From Cognatishimia sp. F0-27 (GTDB lineage Bacteria; Pseudomonadota; Alphaproteobacteria; Rhodobacterales; Rhodobacteraceae), in assembly GCF_020667845.1 (NCBI RefSeq), contig NZ_JAFMPQ010000034.1, forward strand, positions 1 through 56,248: a stretch of DNA of 56,248 nucleotides. The letters are read 5' to 3'. Positions 19,784-28,849 of the stretch are shown piece by piece; positions within the stretch are counted from its first letter, which is position 1, and each line of letters opens with the position of its first letter. The position numbers and the translations under genes are program-made. The notes beneath the pieces were generated by a model that did no database searches, had not been told where the DNA came from, and saw only the letters and a program-made list of their open reading frames with translations.

Positions 19784-19813
19784 TCCGCCGCACGGCGCAT
19801 CCTGACAAGACCC

Positions 19814-19850
19814 GCCGGCGGCCCGATCTCGGGGCCGCCGGCTTCGTTTC
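19814..19850 (+). terminator. Rho-independent-like terminator after ctpA
   Basis: GCCGGCGGCCC and GGGCCGCCGGC form a perfect 11-bp stem around a 7-nt loop (19814-19842), followed by TTCGTTTC. It starts 31 bp after the ctpA stop. Confidence 0.75.
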
Positions 19851-20140
19851 GGCAATTGCGCTTTGCCTGCGCTTTCCCCTCGGGGACAGCCTCTACCCGC
19901 GCCGCGGCCTCTCCTCTCGGGCACGGGTGCTCCCCGCAACGCAGACCCTGCAGACCCTTCCCCCGATACGGCGCGCCCCGCATAACAGAGCCTCCCCGCG
20001 CAGCGGCCCCTCGGCTCGGGCACGGCTTTCACGCGGCGCGGCCCCCCTGCATGCGCACAGCGCGCCCCGCGCATCAGCGCCGCGCAACAGGCACAGTCTT
20101 TCCCCGCGGCACAGACCTTCGCCTCTCCACACAATCTCCC

Positions 20141-20240
20141 CCACCGCCGCAGTCCCTCCCCCACCGCCGCAGTCCCTCCCCCACCAGCACAGTCCCTCCC
20201 CCACCCATGCAGTCCCTCCCAGACCGGCGCAGCGCCGCCC
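20141..20240. repeat. 20-bp minisatellite upstream of rppH
   Basis: Units of the form CCACCGCCGCAGTCCCTCCC begin at 20141, 20161, 20181 and 20201, with a diverged fifth unit at 20221. The first two are identical. The array ends 37 bp before the rppH start codon. The rest of the ctpA-rppH gap (19851-20140) is Pro/Ala/Arg-codon-like GC-rich sequence without a supported gene. Confidence 0.88.
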
Positions 20241-20277
20241 CTTGCCGCGCCGCGCCGCGCGCGCTACCCATCCGCGC

Positions 20278-20784
20278 ATGACCGATACGCCCCTCACACC
20301 CGATGCCATCGCCCAATTGCCCTATCGCCGGAATGTGGGCGTGATGCTGATCAACGCCCAGGGCCACGCCTGGGTCGGCCAACGTCTCGACAGCCCGGTG
20401 GACACCCCCGCCTGGCAGATGCCGCAAGGCGGGATAGACAAGGGGGAAACCCCGCGCGACGCCGCCCTGCGCGAGCTGGAAGAAGAGACCGGCGTCTCGC
20501 CCGCAATGGTGACGCTAGAGGCCGAAACCGAAGGCTGGGTCCGGTATGACCTGCCCGCCGACATCATCCCGCGGATCTGGAAAGGCCGGTATCGCGGGCA
20601 GGAGCAGAAATGGTTCCTGTTGCGCTTTCACGGAACCGATGACGCCATCCGCATCGACACCGACCACCCGGAATTCTCCGCCTGGAAATGGCTGCCCGCC
20701 GACGAGGTGGTGGCGCAGATCGTGCCGTTCAAACGCGGCGTCTACGAAGCGGTGATGGCCGAATTCAGAGCGCACCTGGCATGA
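20278..20784 (+). CDS. rppH: RNA pyrophosphohydrolase (Nudix)
   Basis: The 168-residue Nudix hydrolase removes pyrophosphate from the 5' end of triphosphorylated mRNA (and cleaves dinucleoside polyphosphates), which triggers decay. The Nudix box [14 protein letters not shown] followed by RELEEETGV lies at about residues 45-67. The opening [11 protein letters not shown] and the C-terminal FKRGVYEAV region match RppH rather than other Nudix proteins. No classical ribosome-binding site is obvious before ATG 20278; the upstream sequence is GC-only repeat debris, so translation initiation here is unusual. The stop overlaps the next start (ATGA). Confidence 0.95.
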   Translation: MTDTPLTPDAIAQLPYRRNVGVMLINAQGHAWVGQRLDSPVDTPAWQMPQGGIDKGETPRDAALRELEEETGVSPAMVTLEAETEGWVRYDLPADIIPRIWKGRYRGQEQKWFLLRFHGTDDAIRIDTDHPEFSAWKWLPADEVVAQIVPFKRGVYEAVMAEFRAHLA

Positions 20785-21278
20785 GGATCGGCGCCGCGGC
20801 ACGGCTCGCGGGCATCGCCCTTCTGCTGGCCCTCGCCGCCCGCCCTGCCGCCGCGCTGAGCTGTCGCACGCCGGACCCGGTGCGCGACTTCCTCGCCGCC
20901 GCCGCAGCAGAGGAAATCTGGATGGTGGTTACCGGCACGCTGCGCTTCAACACAAGCGCGCTGCCCCGAAGCCACAGCGGCGCGGCCGCCGCCCGCCAGA
21001 CCGATATCCCCGCCACCCTCCGGGGGCTCGGCCTTGGCCCGAAGGGGTTTGACCGCCCCTTCGCGCGCGCCGTGACGCTGCGCGTGCTCTGTTTCGGACC
21101 GTGGTGCGGCGCGCCGGAGGATGGCGGGCGTTACCTGGCCTTCGTCAAACGCGAGGCCGGTGCCGACATTGTCTTTGCAAGCCCCTGCGGCGCCAACCTG
21201 CACGCCACCCCGTCACGGGCCACGCTGGCCGCCATCACCGCCTGCTTCACCGGCGATGCCTGCGCCCCTGCCCGCTGA
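20781..21278 (+). CDS. Secreted hypothetical protein, cysteine-containing
   Basis: The 165-residue product has a Sec signal peptide ([19 protein letters not shown], cleavage around ARPAAA-LS). The mature part has six cysteines, in [21 protein letters not shown] and TACFTGDAC, suggesting disulfides in the periplasm. I do not recognise a domain. It overlaps the rppH stop by 4 bp, so it is cotranscribed, but the pairing gives no functional clue. Confidence 0.75.
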   Translation: MRIGAAARLAGIALLLALAARPAAALSCRTPDPVRDFLAAAAAEEIWMVVTGTLRFNTSALPRSHSGAAAARQTDIPATLRGLGLGPKGFDRPFARAVTLRVLCFGPWCGAPEDGGRYLAFVKREAGADIVFASPCGANLHATPSRATLAAITACFTGDACAPAR

Positions 21279-21314
21279 CACCCGCCGCCACCCGCTGGCC
21301 TCCAACACAACCGT

Positions 21315-21377
21315 GGTTTCTTCTGTCCCGAAATACTCCGGGGAGTCGCAGCTTGCTGCGACGGGGCAGCGCCCCTC
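21315..21377. repeat. Dispersed hairpin element, copy 1
   Basis: This is a 63-bp element starting GGTTTCTTCTGTC and containing two hairpins: GTCGCAGC-TT-GCTGCGAC and GGGGC-AGC-GCCCC. Two more copies occur at 41569-41632 and 41692-41755. Its first stem differs from theirs by a compensatory A-T for G-C exchange, so the hairpin is conserved as structure. It lies at the 3' end of a gene, as do the other copies. Confidence 0.85.
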
Positions 21378-21450
21378 TTTTCGACCACCGCAAAGATCGC
21401 ATGTCGGGGATCTGAAAAGCACCGCGCATCCCCCGCCCGGTCGCCAGAGA

Positions 21451-21502
21451 GGCGCATCCCATGCGCATGGGATGTGCATGGCTTGTGCATGGTTTGTGCA
21501 TC
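21451..21502 (+). promoter_or_regulatory. 11-bp-phased octamer array, copy A (TGTGCATG type)
   Basis: Octamers GGCGCATC, TGCGCATG, TGTGCATG, TGTGCATG and TGTGCATC start at 21451, 21462, 21473, 21484 and 21495, exactly 11 bp apart. The same architecture occurs upstream of serA (44908-44948) and chorismate mutase (56181-56221). Here no gene start follows on the plus strand, so this copy is orphaned or serves something unrecognised. Confidence 0.65.
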
Positions 21503-21793
21503 GCCCCATTCCGCAGTCCCGGGCGTTTCCGCAACGCGCCCTCGCCCGCGCGCATCCGAACCGCGTTTGCGCGCCGGCGCGGGGGATCCAAACCGGCACA
21601 CCGTTTCCCATGCGCATTCCGAGACCGGTGATCGGAGGGCATCCACCCCAATCGACCACGGGGCCGCGCTGTGCCCAAACACGCATGGAGACGCAGCGCG
21701 CGCCTGCGGGACAGAGCCGCCAAGCCCTGGGTCCGCCCATCGCTCGCACGGGCGATCAGGGCGGCCCCCGGGCTGCGCGCACCCGGCCTTCGC

Positions 21794-23119
21794 TCACCCG
21801 GCCGCGCGTACCCGCTGCAACAGCCCCGGAGAGGCATAGCCATCGGGCACAAGCCCTTGAGATTGCTGAAAACGCCGGACGGCATTGATGGTTAACGGAC
21901 CGACCTTCGCGTCGATCCCGCGCGTATCGAATCCGAGCGCCGTCAGACGTTCCTGCAACTCGATCCGCTCCTCAAATGTCAGCGCCCGGTCCGCTTCCGG
22001 CCAGCCCCCCCTGATTGGCGGGCCGCCGGCAATCCGGTCCGCCAGATGCCCCACGCCAATCACGTAGGCATCGGCGGTGTTGTAGCTCTCCAACACGGCG
22101 AAATTGCGGAACACGAGGAACGCGGCCCCCTGGTGCCCTGCGGGCAGCAAGAGCGACGCAACCCCGGCATCGGGGATCGGGCCGCCATGGGCCGGCACCA
22201 CGCCGCGCCGCGCCCAAGCCGAGGGCAGCCGCTCGATCTCGCGATTGGCCTGGAGATAGTCAAACCCTTCAGGAACAACAACTTCCACGCCCCATGGCAC
22301 GCCGGTCCGCCACCCGTTCGACTTGAGGTAATGCGCTGTGGAGGCCAGCGCGTCGGCCGGATCTTCGCCCCAGATATCGCGCTTCCCATCGCCGGTCCAA
22401 TCCACCGCCAGCGACTGGAACGAGGTCGGCATGAACTGGGTATGGCCCATCGCACCGGCCCAGCTCCCCTTCATGTTTTCCGGCACGGTATGGCCCTGTT
22501 GCAGGATCTTCAGCGCGGCCAGCAGCTGGGCCTCGAAGAAACGCTGCCGCCGCCCGTCATAGGCCAGCGTCGCCATGGACCCGATAACGGGCTTGGAGCC
22601 CTTGAAGGTGCCATAGGCCGATTCCAGCCCCCAGATCGCGACGACGATTTCCTTGCGCACGCCGTATTCGGCCTCGATCCGCTCCAACAGCGCCCGATGC
22701 CGCGCAAGCGCCGCGCGCCCGTTGCGAATGCGGGCCTCGGACACGGCGGTTTCGAGATAAACCCAAATCGTCTTGGTGAATTCCGACTGGTTTCGGTCGC
22801 GCCGGACAACCTCCGGATCGTAGCGCACATCGGCAAAGGCCGCATCAAAGACCGATGCGGTGATGCCCCGAGACAGCGCGCGGGCGCGAAACCCGGCAAT
22901 CCAGGCGTCAAATTCCGCGCCGCCCCTGCCCGCGCCGGCGCCATCTTGGTCGACCCCCGCCGGACGCGCCTGCGGCCGCACGGTCTGCGCAAGGACAACC
23001 GGCACCGGCCTCGCCGCATCCAGCACGGCGGGCCGTGCAACCGGGCGCAGCGGCTCCGCCACCGCCATTGCTGGCAGCACTGCCGCCAGCGCGCATGCCA
23101 GATAGTCTGCAATCCGCAT
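21794..23119 (-). CDS. Lytic murein transglycosylase (MltB type) with peptidoglycan-binding domain
   Basis: The 441-residue protein has an N-terminal signal peptide (ADYLACALAAVLPAMAVA), a proline-rich linker and an SLT_2/MltB catalytic domain at about residues 68-360. The catalytic glutamate is in IWGLESAYGTFKG, and GAMGHTQFMPTSF is a strong family motif. A C-terminal PG_binding_1 domain at about 375-438 contains LGFDTRGIDAKVGPLTINAVRRFQ-type repeats. The enzyme cleaves the MurNAc-GlcNAc bond to give 1,6-anhydro-muropeptides in the periplasm. No lipobox cysteine is evident, so it is probably soluble. It is 102 bp downstream of rnr on the same strand. Confidence 0.92.
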   Translation of the reverse strand: MRIADYLACALAAVLPAMAVAEPLRPVARPAVLDAARPVPVVLAQTVRPQARPAGVDQDGAGAGRGGAEFDAWIAGFRARALSRGITASVFDAAFADVRYDPEVVRRDRNQSEFTKTIWVYLETAVSEARIRNGRAALARHRALLERIEAEYGVRKEIVVAIWGLESAYGTFKGSKPVIGSMATLAYDGRRQRFFEAQLLAALKILQQGHTVPENMKGSWAGAMGHTQFMPTSFQSLAVDWTGDGKRDIWGEDPADALASTAHYLKSNGWRTGVPWGVEVVVPEGFDYLQANREIERLPSAWARRGVVPAHGGPIPDAGVASLLLPAGHQGAAFLVFRNFAVLESYNTADAYVIGVGHLADRIAGGPPIRGGWPEADRALTFEERIELQERLTALGFDTRGIDAKVGPLTINAVRRFQQSQGLVPDGYASPGLLQRVRAAG

Positions 23120-23221
23120 CGTCGCCCTCCTGATCCTGCTCCAGCCTAGGACGCGCGGCCCCTCCGCCGCAAGCGGACCCTGCGCGGCGGATCGGCAAAG
23201 CCTTGCGAAGCCACGCGCGAT

Positions 23222-25525
23222 TTACCGTTGGCGCGTCTGGCGCGTCACCTTGCGTTTCACCTTCGCCGCCTTCTTCGCCGCCCGGACCGATTTGCGCTTT
23301 GGTGCGCCACCGGGGCGCCCGCCCCGCCCGCGCCCCTTGCCACGCGGCCCGCCGCCGCGCCCGCGCGCGCTGCTGGCGATGCCCTCATCCTCGATCTCCA
23401 GCATTTCAAACGCGATGCCCCCGGTCACCGGCGCCGCCTCCACGAGCCGCACCCGCGCGCGCATGCCCAGCGCGATGAGCCGCCCGGTATCCGCGCCCAT
23501 GAGGGTCCCGGCATCGCGGTCAAAGTGAAAATACTCGCGCCCCAGCGTGGAGATCGGCACAAGCCCGTCCGCGCCGGTCTCATCGAGCTTCACAAATACC
23601 CCGAACTTGGCAATTCCGCTGATCCGACCGGTGAATTCCGCGCCGATCCGGTCCGACAGAAAGGCCGCCAGATAGCGGTCCGTGGTGTCACGCTCGGCCA
23701 TCATCGAACGCCGCTCGGTATCCGAGATATGCTGCGCCGTCTGTTCCAGCCTGTCGATTTCCTCCGCGCTCAGCCCGTCATCGCCCCAGCCATGCGCGGC
23801 AATGAGCGCACGATGCACGACGAGATCGGAATAGCGCCGGATCGGCGACGTGAAATGCGCGTAATTGTCGAGCGCCAAGCCGAAATGACCAAAATTCTTC
23901 GGACTGTAATAGGCCTGCGTCATGGAGCGCAGCGTCGCGATGTTGATCAACTCCGCCTCATCCGTGCCCGCTGCCTGCGCCAGCAACCGGTTGAGATGGC
24001 TGGTCTTGAGCACTTGCCCCTTGGCCAGCACCAGCCCCGATGCCTCCGCCGTATCCCGGAGCGAGTCCAGCTTGTCTTGCGGCGGCTCTTCATGCACCCG
24101 GAACAGCAGCGGCGATTTCTTGGCAATGAGCACCTCGGCCGCGGCGACGTTCGCCAAGACCATGAATTCCTCGATCAGCTTGTGCGCATCGAGCCGTTCG
24201 CTGAAATCCACCGACTGCACCGTTCCGGTCTCGTCCAGCACCACCTTGCGCTCCGGCAGTTCCAGCTCCAGCGGCTGGCGGCGCTCGCGCGCCTGTCGCA
24301 ACGCGGCATAGGCCTGGTAGAGCGGCCGGATTACGGCGCTGACCAGGGGTTCGGCCTGTGCATCGGGCGCGCCATCCATGGCCGCCTGCACCTGTTGGTA
24401 ATTCAGCGATGCCGGCGAGCGCATCAACCCGCGCATGAAGCGTTTGGACCGCAACGTCCCATCCGCCGCGATCACCATCTCGACCGCGATACAGGCCCGC
24501 GGCACCCCCTCATGCAGCGAACACAGATCACCGGACAGCCGGTCAGGCAACATCGGCACAACCCGGTCGGGGAAATAGCTCGAATTGCCCCGCTTCTTGG
24601 CCTCGCGGTCCAGCGCGGAACCGGGGCGCACGTAATGGGCCACATCCGCAATCGCCACCCAGATGCGATGCCCGCCGGGGTTCTTGGGGTCGTCATCGGC
24701 CTCGGCAAAAACCGCGTCGTCGTGGTCCCGGGCATCAGCCGGGTCGATGGTCACAAGGAGCATGTCACGCAAATCGACCCGCCCGTTCAGCCCCGCGGGC
24801 TTCATCCTGTCGGCCTCGGCAAGCACATCCTCGGGAAAGCTGTCGGGAATGCCGTGCTGATGAATGGCGATCAGCGACACCGCGCGCGGCTCTGTCGGGT
24901 CGCCAAGCCGCTCGACCACCCGGGCCCGCGGCAATCCCATGCGGCCTTTTGGCCCGACCTGCTCGGCCTCGATCAGCTCGCCATCCTGCGCGCCCCCGGT
25001 GGCGTCCGCCGCCACGCTCCACTCGCGGTCCGAGCCCTTGTCGATGGGCAGAACCCGGCCGCCCTCCGCGCCTTTGCGGAAAATCCCGACGATGCGGGTG
25101 GGCGCATGGCCAATCCGCCGGATCAGCCGCGCCTCGTAATTGTGATCCTCTTCATGCACCACCGTGAGCCGGGCCAGGATCCTGTCGCCGGGCCCGAGCG
25201 CCGGGTCCGACTCGCGCGGGACCAGAAGCACGATCGGTTCGACCCCTTCGCCATGCCATTCCAGCGGCTGGGCGAACAGATCTCCGTTCGAATCCGGCTC
25301 CCGCACCATCAGCACGCTGACCGGCGGCAGCCGATCAGGATCGCGGTAGGTTTTCTTGCGCTTCTCGAGATGCCCCTCGGCTTCGAGTTGCTTCAACACG
25401 CGCTTGAGGTCGATCCGCGCGGCGCCCTTGATGCCAAAGGCCTTGGAAATGTCGCGCTTCGAGGTCAGCGTCGGATTGTCGGAGATCCACTGCAGGATCG
25501 CGTCTTTCGTGGGGATCTGTGTCAT
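23222..25525 (-). CDS. rnr: Ribonuclease R
   Basis: The 767-residue processive 3'-5' exoribonuclease has an N-terminal winged-helix region (about 1-60) and cold-shock OB folds (about 70-230). The RNB catalytic domain begins at TIDPADARDHDDAVF, whose aspartates bind the catalytic metal, and includes HFTSPIRRYSDLVVHR. An S1 domain lies near 635-715 (GRISGIAKFGVFVKL). The C-terminus is a Lys/Arg/Gly-rich tail (about 725-767) typical of RNase R, used for structured RNA binding. It degrades structured RNA, rRNA fragments and mRNA. It is the likely first gene of a pair with the transglycosylase. Confidence 0.96.
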   Translation of the reverse strand: MTQIPTKDAILQWISDNPTLTSKRDISKAFGIKGAARIDLKRVLKQLEAEGHLEKRKKTYRDPDRLPPVSVLMVREPDSNGDLFAQPLEWHGEGVEPIVLLVPRESDPALGPGDRILARLTVVHEEDHNYEARLIRRIGHAPTRIVGIFRKGAEGGRVLPIDKGSDREWSVAADATGGAQDGELIEAEQVGPKGRMGLPRARVVERLGDPTEPRAVSLIAIHQHGIPDSFPEDVLAEADRMKPAGLNGRVDLRDMLLVTIDPADARDHDDAVFAEADDDPKNPGGHRIWVAIADVAHYVRPGSALDREAKKRGNSSYFPDRVVPMLPDRLSGDLCSLHEGVPRACIAVEMVIAADGTLRSKRFMRGLMRSPASLNYQQVQAAMDGAPDAQAEPLVSAVIRPLYQAYAALRQARERRQPLELELPERKVVLDETGTVQSVDFSERLDAHKLIEEFMVLANVAAAEVLIAKKSPLLFRVHEEPPQDKLDSLRDTAEASGLVLAKGQVLKTSHLNRLLAQAAGTDEAELINIATLRSMTQAYYSPKNFGHFGLALDNYAHFTSPIRRYSDLVVHRALIAAHGWGDDGLSAEEIDRLEQTAQHISDTERRSMMAERDTTDRYLAAFLSDRIGAEFTGRISGIAKFGVFVKLDETGADGLVPISTLGREYFHFDRDAGTLMGADTGRLIALGMRARVRLVEAAPVTGGIAFEMLEIEDEGIASSARGRGGGPRGKGRGRGGRPGGAPKRKSVRAAKKAAKVKRKVTRQTRQR

Positions 25526-25694
25526 GCCCTGTCAGCTAGCACGCGCGCCCTCCGCCGTCACGCGGATCATCACCAGACGCTGTCACGCGGCGCTCCGCCT
25601 TGCGCGAGTCGGGCGCGTTCTCCTGTCATTCAGCCGTGCCGGGCGGCCCGTATCGACCCGCAGGACCACGGCCACGCGCATCCTTCGACCGGTC

Positions 25695-26267
25695 TCAGAG
25701 GTCGGCGGCCCGATCAACATCGCGAAGCCGGTCGACAAGAGCCACGCGCCTCTTCCCGAGCGAGGCGACGCTGTCGGCCAGAGCATGCCGGCTCGACCAG
25801 CGCACGCCCTCAAAAAGCCCCGGCGGAAATGCGCGCGCATTGCGGACGCCCACGAGCCAATAGCCCCCGTCTTCCGCCGGTCCGAACACCGTTTCCGCAT
25901 CGCCAAGCGCGCGGAACGCGCGGGCCACATGCGCAGGCGTGATGCCGGGCACGTCGGCTCCAATGACACAGACCGGCCCCGGCGGCATCTGCCGCATGGC
26001 CCGCGCCATACGCGCGCCAAGATCGCCCCGGCCCTGTGCCACGCGCGGCAAGGCGGCGTCAAAGACCCGGCTTGTAACCGCCTTGTCCGGCGCCACGGCC
26101 AGAACGGTCTGCCACCGGGGATCGCGGATGGACCGTGTCAGGCGGTCCACCTGATGCCGAAACCACCAAGTGGCCGGAACCGACCCGATATCGCGCGCAA
26201 GCCGCGTTTTCACGCGGCCCGGACGCGGCTCCTTGACCATCACCACAAGACTGCGGCGCCCCGGCAT
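25695..26267 (-). CDS. TIGR04282/DUF2064 family nucleotidyl- or glycosyl-transferase-like protein
   Basis: The 190-residue protein matches the DUF2064/TIGR04282 group, GT-A-fold proteins annotated in arsenosugar biosynthesis or associated with selenodomain clusters. The opening LVVMVKEPRPGRVKTRLARD, VIGADVPGITPAHVARAF and FGPAEDGGYWLVGV are the family signatures (nucleotide binding and GGYWL). Its usual partners, a TIGR04283 glycosyltransferase and radical-SAM genes, are not next to it, so its substrate is open. ATG 26267 overlaps the dapE stop by 3 bp, so it is translated from the dapE message. Confidence 0.82.
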   Translation of the reverse strand: MPGRRSLVVMVKEPRPGRVKTRLARDIGSVPATWWFRHQVDRLTRSIRDPRWQTVLAVAPDKAVTSRVFDAALPRVAQGRGDLGARMARAMRQMPPGPVCVIGADVPGITPAHVARAFRALGDAETVFGPAEDGGYWLVGVRNARAFPPGLFEGVRWSSRHALADSVASLGKRRVALVDRLRDVDRAADL

Positions 26268-27415
26268 CAGCGCGATCCGAAATAATCGCCGAGGATGCGC
26301 GTGTAGACCGCCTTGAGCCGGCCAATCTCCGACACGGAAACCCGTTCGTCCACCGCGTGCATCCGGTGCCCGACAAGACCGAACTCCACCACCGGGCAAT
26401 GCGCCTTCACGAATCGCGCATCCGATGTGCCGCCGGTGGTCGACAGCTCCGGCGTCACACCGCTCTCCGCGGCCACGGCGCGGGCCACGAGATCCGACAA
26501 CGGCCCCGGCGGTGTCACAAAGCTCTCGCCGGAGATCTTCACGCGCAACGCGGTGCGTGTGCCGAATTCCGCGTCCAGCTTTGCCGCCTCCTCGTGCAAC
26601 CATTCGGAAAGCGCCGCCCCGGTATGGGTATCGTTGAAGCGGATGTTGAGCGTGGCTTCGACCTTGGCCGGGATCACATTGGTCGCCGGGTTGCCCGTAT
26701 CGACCGTAACCACGGAAAGCGTGGAAGGGTCGAAATGATCCGTGCCCGCGTCCAGCGGTGTGGATGACAGCCGGTCCAGAAGCCGCACCATCGCAGGCAT
26801 CGGGTTCAGCGCTCGATCCAGATAGGCCGAGTGCCCCTGCTTGCCGGTCACCGTGATCCAGGCATTCATCGAGCCGCGCCGTCCGATCTTGATCGTGTCG
26901 CCAAATTGTTGCGGACAGGTCGGCTCGCCCACAAGGCAGACATCCATGCGCTCTCCCTGCGCATCCATCCAGTCCAGAAGCGCGGTCGTGCCGTCCAGCG
27001 CATCGCCCTCCTCATCGCCGGTCACGGTCAGGATGACGGCCCCGTCCGGCGGCGTGTCGGTGACAAAATCAATGGCTGCCGCCACGAAGGCCGCAACACC
27101 GGATTTCATGTCCGTGGTCCCGCGCCCATACATCCAGTCGCCGTCGATCTCCGCGCCGAACGGGTCGTATGTCCAGTCCTCCCGGCGTCCGATCGGCACG
27201 ACGTCGGTATGCCCGTTGAATCCAAAGGTCCGGGCTGCGCCCTTTGCGCCCCAGCGTGCAAATAGGTTGCTCACCCCGCCCCGGTCAACGCGCGTGCAGT
27301 CGAACCCGGCGGCTTCGAGATGCTCCTGAAGCAGCACCAGCGCGCCGCCCTCGTCCGGCGTGACGGAGGGGCAACGCACCAGACGCGCGGTCAGTGCAAC
27401 GGGATCAGTGGTCAT
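26267..27415 (-). CDS. dapE: Succinyl-diaminopimelate desuccinylase
   Basis: The 382-residue M20 metallohydrolase removes succinate from N-succinyl-LL-diaminopimelate in the succinylase branch of lysine/meso-DAP synthesis. Di-zinc ligands are visible: H69 in NGHTDVVP, the bridging D102 in RGTTDMKSG, and the glutamates of [10 protein letters not shown] and [26 protein letters not shown] is the dimerisation/oxyanion segment. Length and order match DapE. A GCAGGAGCC ribosome-binding site precedes the start. dapD, the step two earlier in the pathway, is 1.4 kb upstream on the same strand. Confidence 0.95.
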   Translation of the reverse strand: MTTDPVALTARLVRCPSVTPDEGGALVLLQEHLEAAGFDCTRVDRGGVSNLFARWGAKGAARTFGFNGHTDVVPIGRREDWTYDPFGAEIDGDWMYGRGTTDMKSGVAAFVAAAIDFVTDTPPDGAVILTVTGDEEGDALDGTTALLDWMDAQGERMDVCLVGEPTCPQQFGDTIKIGRRGSMNAWITVTGKQGHSAYLDRALNPMPAMVRLLDRLSSTPLDAGTDHFDPSTLSVVTVDTGNPATNVIPAKVEATLNIRFNDTHTGAALSEWLHEEAAKLDAEFGTRTALRVKISGESFVTPPGPLSDLVARAVAAESGVTPELSTTGGTSDARFVKAHCPVVEFGLVGHRMHAVDERVSVSEIGRLKAVYTRILGDYFGSR

Positions 27416-27705
27416 GACGGGCTCCTGCCGGGGTTGATGTCGTGGGGATGGCTACCGCGTGGCAGGGCGCTTGGCAACAAACCGGCTTTGGCAAAGCCTC
27501 CCATTACCCCCATGGCATGCCAGACGCCGGAGCGCCGCCGGCGAGGTGCGCCGATCCGTGCGTGTTGTCTGGTGACGGCTCACGATCAGCGGCTCTGCAA
27601 GGCGCGCGCGCCGCAGCGCGGCTGCTGCGGCGCATGGCGCGTCGACACAGGAGCGCGCGTGATCACATGGGCCAGGGCGTTGGAGTGGGCACAAAGACCA
27701 AGGAG

Positions 27706-28056
27706 TCAGTCGAAGAACGGCTCGACACTGGCCACGATCACCGCGTTTTCGGCAAGCGCGCGGTCCATCAATCCGCGCTCCTCCGCGTCGATCTCGTGGC
27801 CCTGCTGTTCACGCTCTTCCGGCGTGCCGTAGCCGGTGACGTCAAGCGGTGCCATATCCGCCTGCTTGAGAATGGCCACGGTTTCACGCACGGCTTCGGC
27901 TTCGTCCACGCCGGAGGCATAGCACATGAGCGCGCCGCCGGTGGCCGCTTTCGGAAGCCCGTCACCCGCCTTGCGCCCGACTTCGACAAGCAGGGTATAG
28001 ACCTGTTGGCGTTTGCGGGGCTTTGCGGGTTTTTCGGATGTGTCGGTCTTGGCCAC
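27706..28056 (-). CDS. Conserved hypothetical protein (116 aa)
   Basis: This is a small soluble protein with a basic N-terminus (KPAKPRKRQQVYTLLVEVGRK) followed by a compact alpha/beta region containing MCYASGVDEAEAVRETVAIL and an acidic C-terminus (VIVASVEPFFD). I recognise it as conserved in Rhodobacteraceae but know of no function. GTG 28056 is preferred because GGGGGAT lies just upstream; a GTG 15 bp earlier is possible. The upstream gene ends 2 bp before this start, so they form a unit. The 290 bp downstream to dapE (27416-27705) hold no gene I can support. Confidence 0.72.
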   Translation of the reverse strand: MAKTDTSEKPAKPRKRQQVYTLLVEVGRKAGDGLPKAATGGALMCYASGVDEAEAVRETVAILKQADMAPLDVTGYGTPEEREQQGHEIDAEERGLMDRALAENAVIVASVEPFFD

Positions 28057-28058
28057 GC

Positions 28059-28427
28059 CTATCCCCCGCACCTGTCATATTCGCCGGTATAGCCATTGCG
28101 GATGACCGCGATCCCGCGCGCCGTCTGCATCAACATCACGCGGTAGCCATAGGTTTCGCCCTCGCCCATACATTCCGCGTCAAACAACGTGGCGTCCATC
28201 GCGCGCACCGCGACAGGATTGGTCAGCGCACACCGGCTTTCGACCCCGCCCAACATACCGTCCCGCACCTCGATGACGCCATCATCGGCCCCGGTATAGG
28301 TGCAGGTGCCGGTGCCGAGCCCTTCGATACGATACAGCCCGTCATACTCTTGTGCATCAGCGGGCAACCCAGAAAGGGCCACCGAAAGGGCAATGGCAAT
28401 AACAGGCAGGATCATGCGCGGATTCAT
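28059..28427 (-). CDS. Small secreted hypothetical protein
   Basis: The 122-residue protein has a signal peptide (MILPVIAIALSVALSGLPADA, cleavage near residue 26). The mature domain has four cysteines (GTCTYTG, SRCALTNP, AECMGEG, YDRCGG), probably two disulfides. A beta-rich pattern (GIAVIRNGYTGEYDRC) is visible. No family is recognised. It lies immediately before the 116-aa conserved gene on the same strand. Confidence 0.7.
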   Translation of the reverse strand: MNPRMILPVIAIALSVALSGLPADAQEYDGLYRIEGLGTGTCTYTGADDGVIEVRDGMLGGVESRCALTNPVAVRAMDATLFDAECMGEGETYGYRVMLMQTARGIAVIRNGYTGEYDRCGG

Positions 28428-28523
28428 AGGCGGGCCACTCTCATTCTTGATCGCATTGTGTGATGGTCACCCTATCACGAGCCCGCCCGATCATCGACAG
28501 CGATTACCGCCATGAGAGGCGCA

Positions 28524-28769
28524 TCAGCTCTTGATGCGGCGCCACACGAAAATGAGCAGGGAGGCACCGGCCGCGCCCACGATCAGCTGCGGCAGCCAGC
28601 TCCGGTCGGCATAGATGCCAACGATGGAGAGAATGGTGTTGAGCACCACCGCACCGACGATCCCGAGGATGATATTCACCAACAGACCTGTCTGTGCCTT
28701 CATCAAGCCGCTTGCAATCCATCCTGCAAGCCCGCCGACGATGATTGATGCCAAAATACCAAGTCCCAT
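28524..28769 (-). CDS. GlsB/YeaQ/YmgE family membrane protein
   Basis: The 81-residue protein has three hydrophobic helices (about 3-22, 30-48, 57-76). The family motif GGLAGWIASGLMK follows the first helix, and GLLVNIILGIVGAVV forms the second. The family (transglycosylase-associated or stress-response membrane proteins) has no proven activity. AGGAG precedes ATG 28769. Its place between dapD and the small secreted protein gives no clue to its role. Confidence 0.9.
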   Translation of the reverse strand: MGLGILASIIVGGLAGWIASGLMKAQTGLLVNIILGIVGAVVLNTILSIVGIYADRSWLPQLIVGAAGASLLIFVWRRIKS

Positions 28770-28849
28770 GTTCGCTCCTGAGCCGTTTTTGCAAATAGGT
28801 CTGCATCGGGAACCCGGCAGCTTGCCAATGGTTCCCGATGATCTCGCAA

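Larger units (their letters stand above)
21279..21793. other. Noncoding convergent region of 515 bp with two elements
   Basis: Between the secreted protein (plus) and the lytic transglycosylase (minus) I see no gene. The region contains a dispersed hairpin element (21315-21377) and an 11-bp-phased octamer array (21451-21502). The remaining 290 bp (21503-21793) shows nothing I can name. Confidence 0.55.

Noticed and set aside
20141-20240. CRISPR-like array
   Set aside because: The 20-bp units are directly abutting without unique spacers and no cas genes are present; it is a minisatellite.
23228-25942. A 904-aa plus-strand frame opposite rnr
   Set aside because: It is antisense shadow coding caused by high GC; rnr on the minus strand has all RNase R domains.
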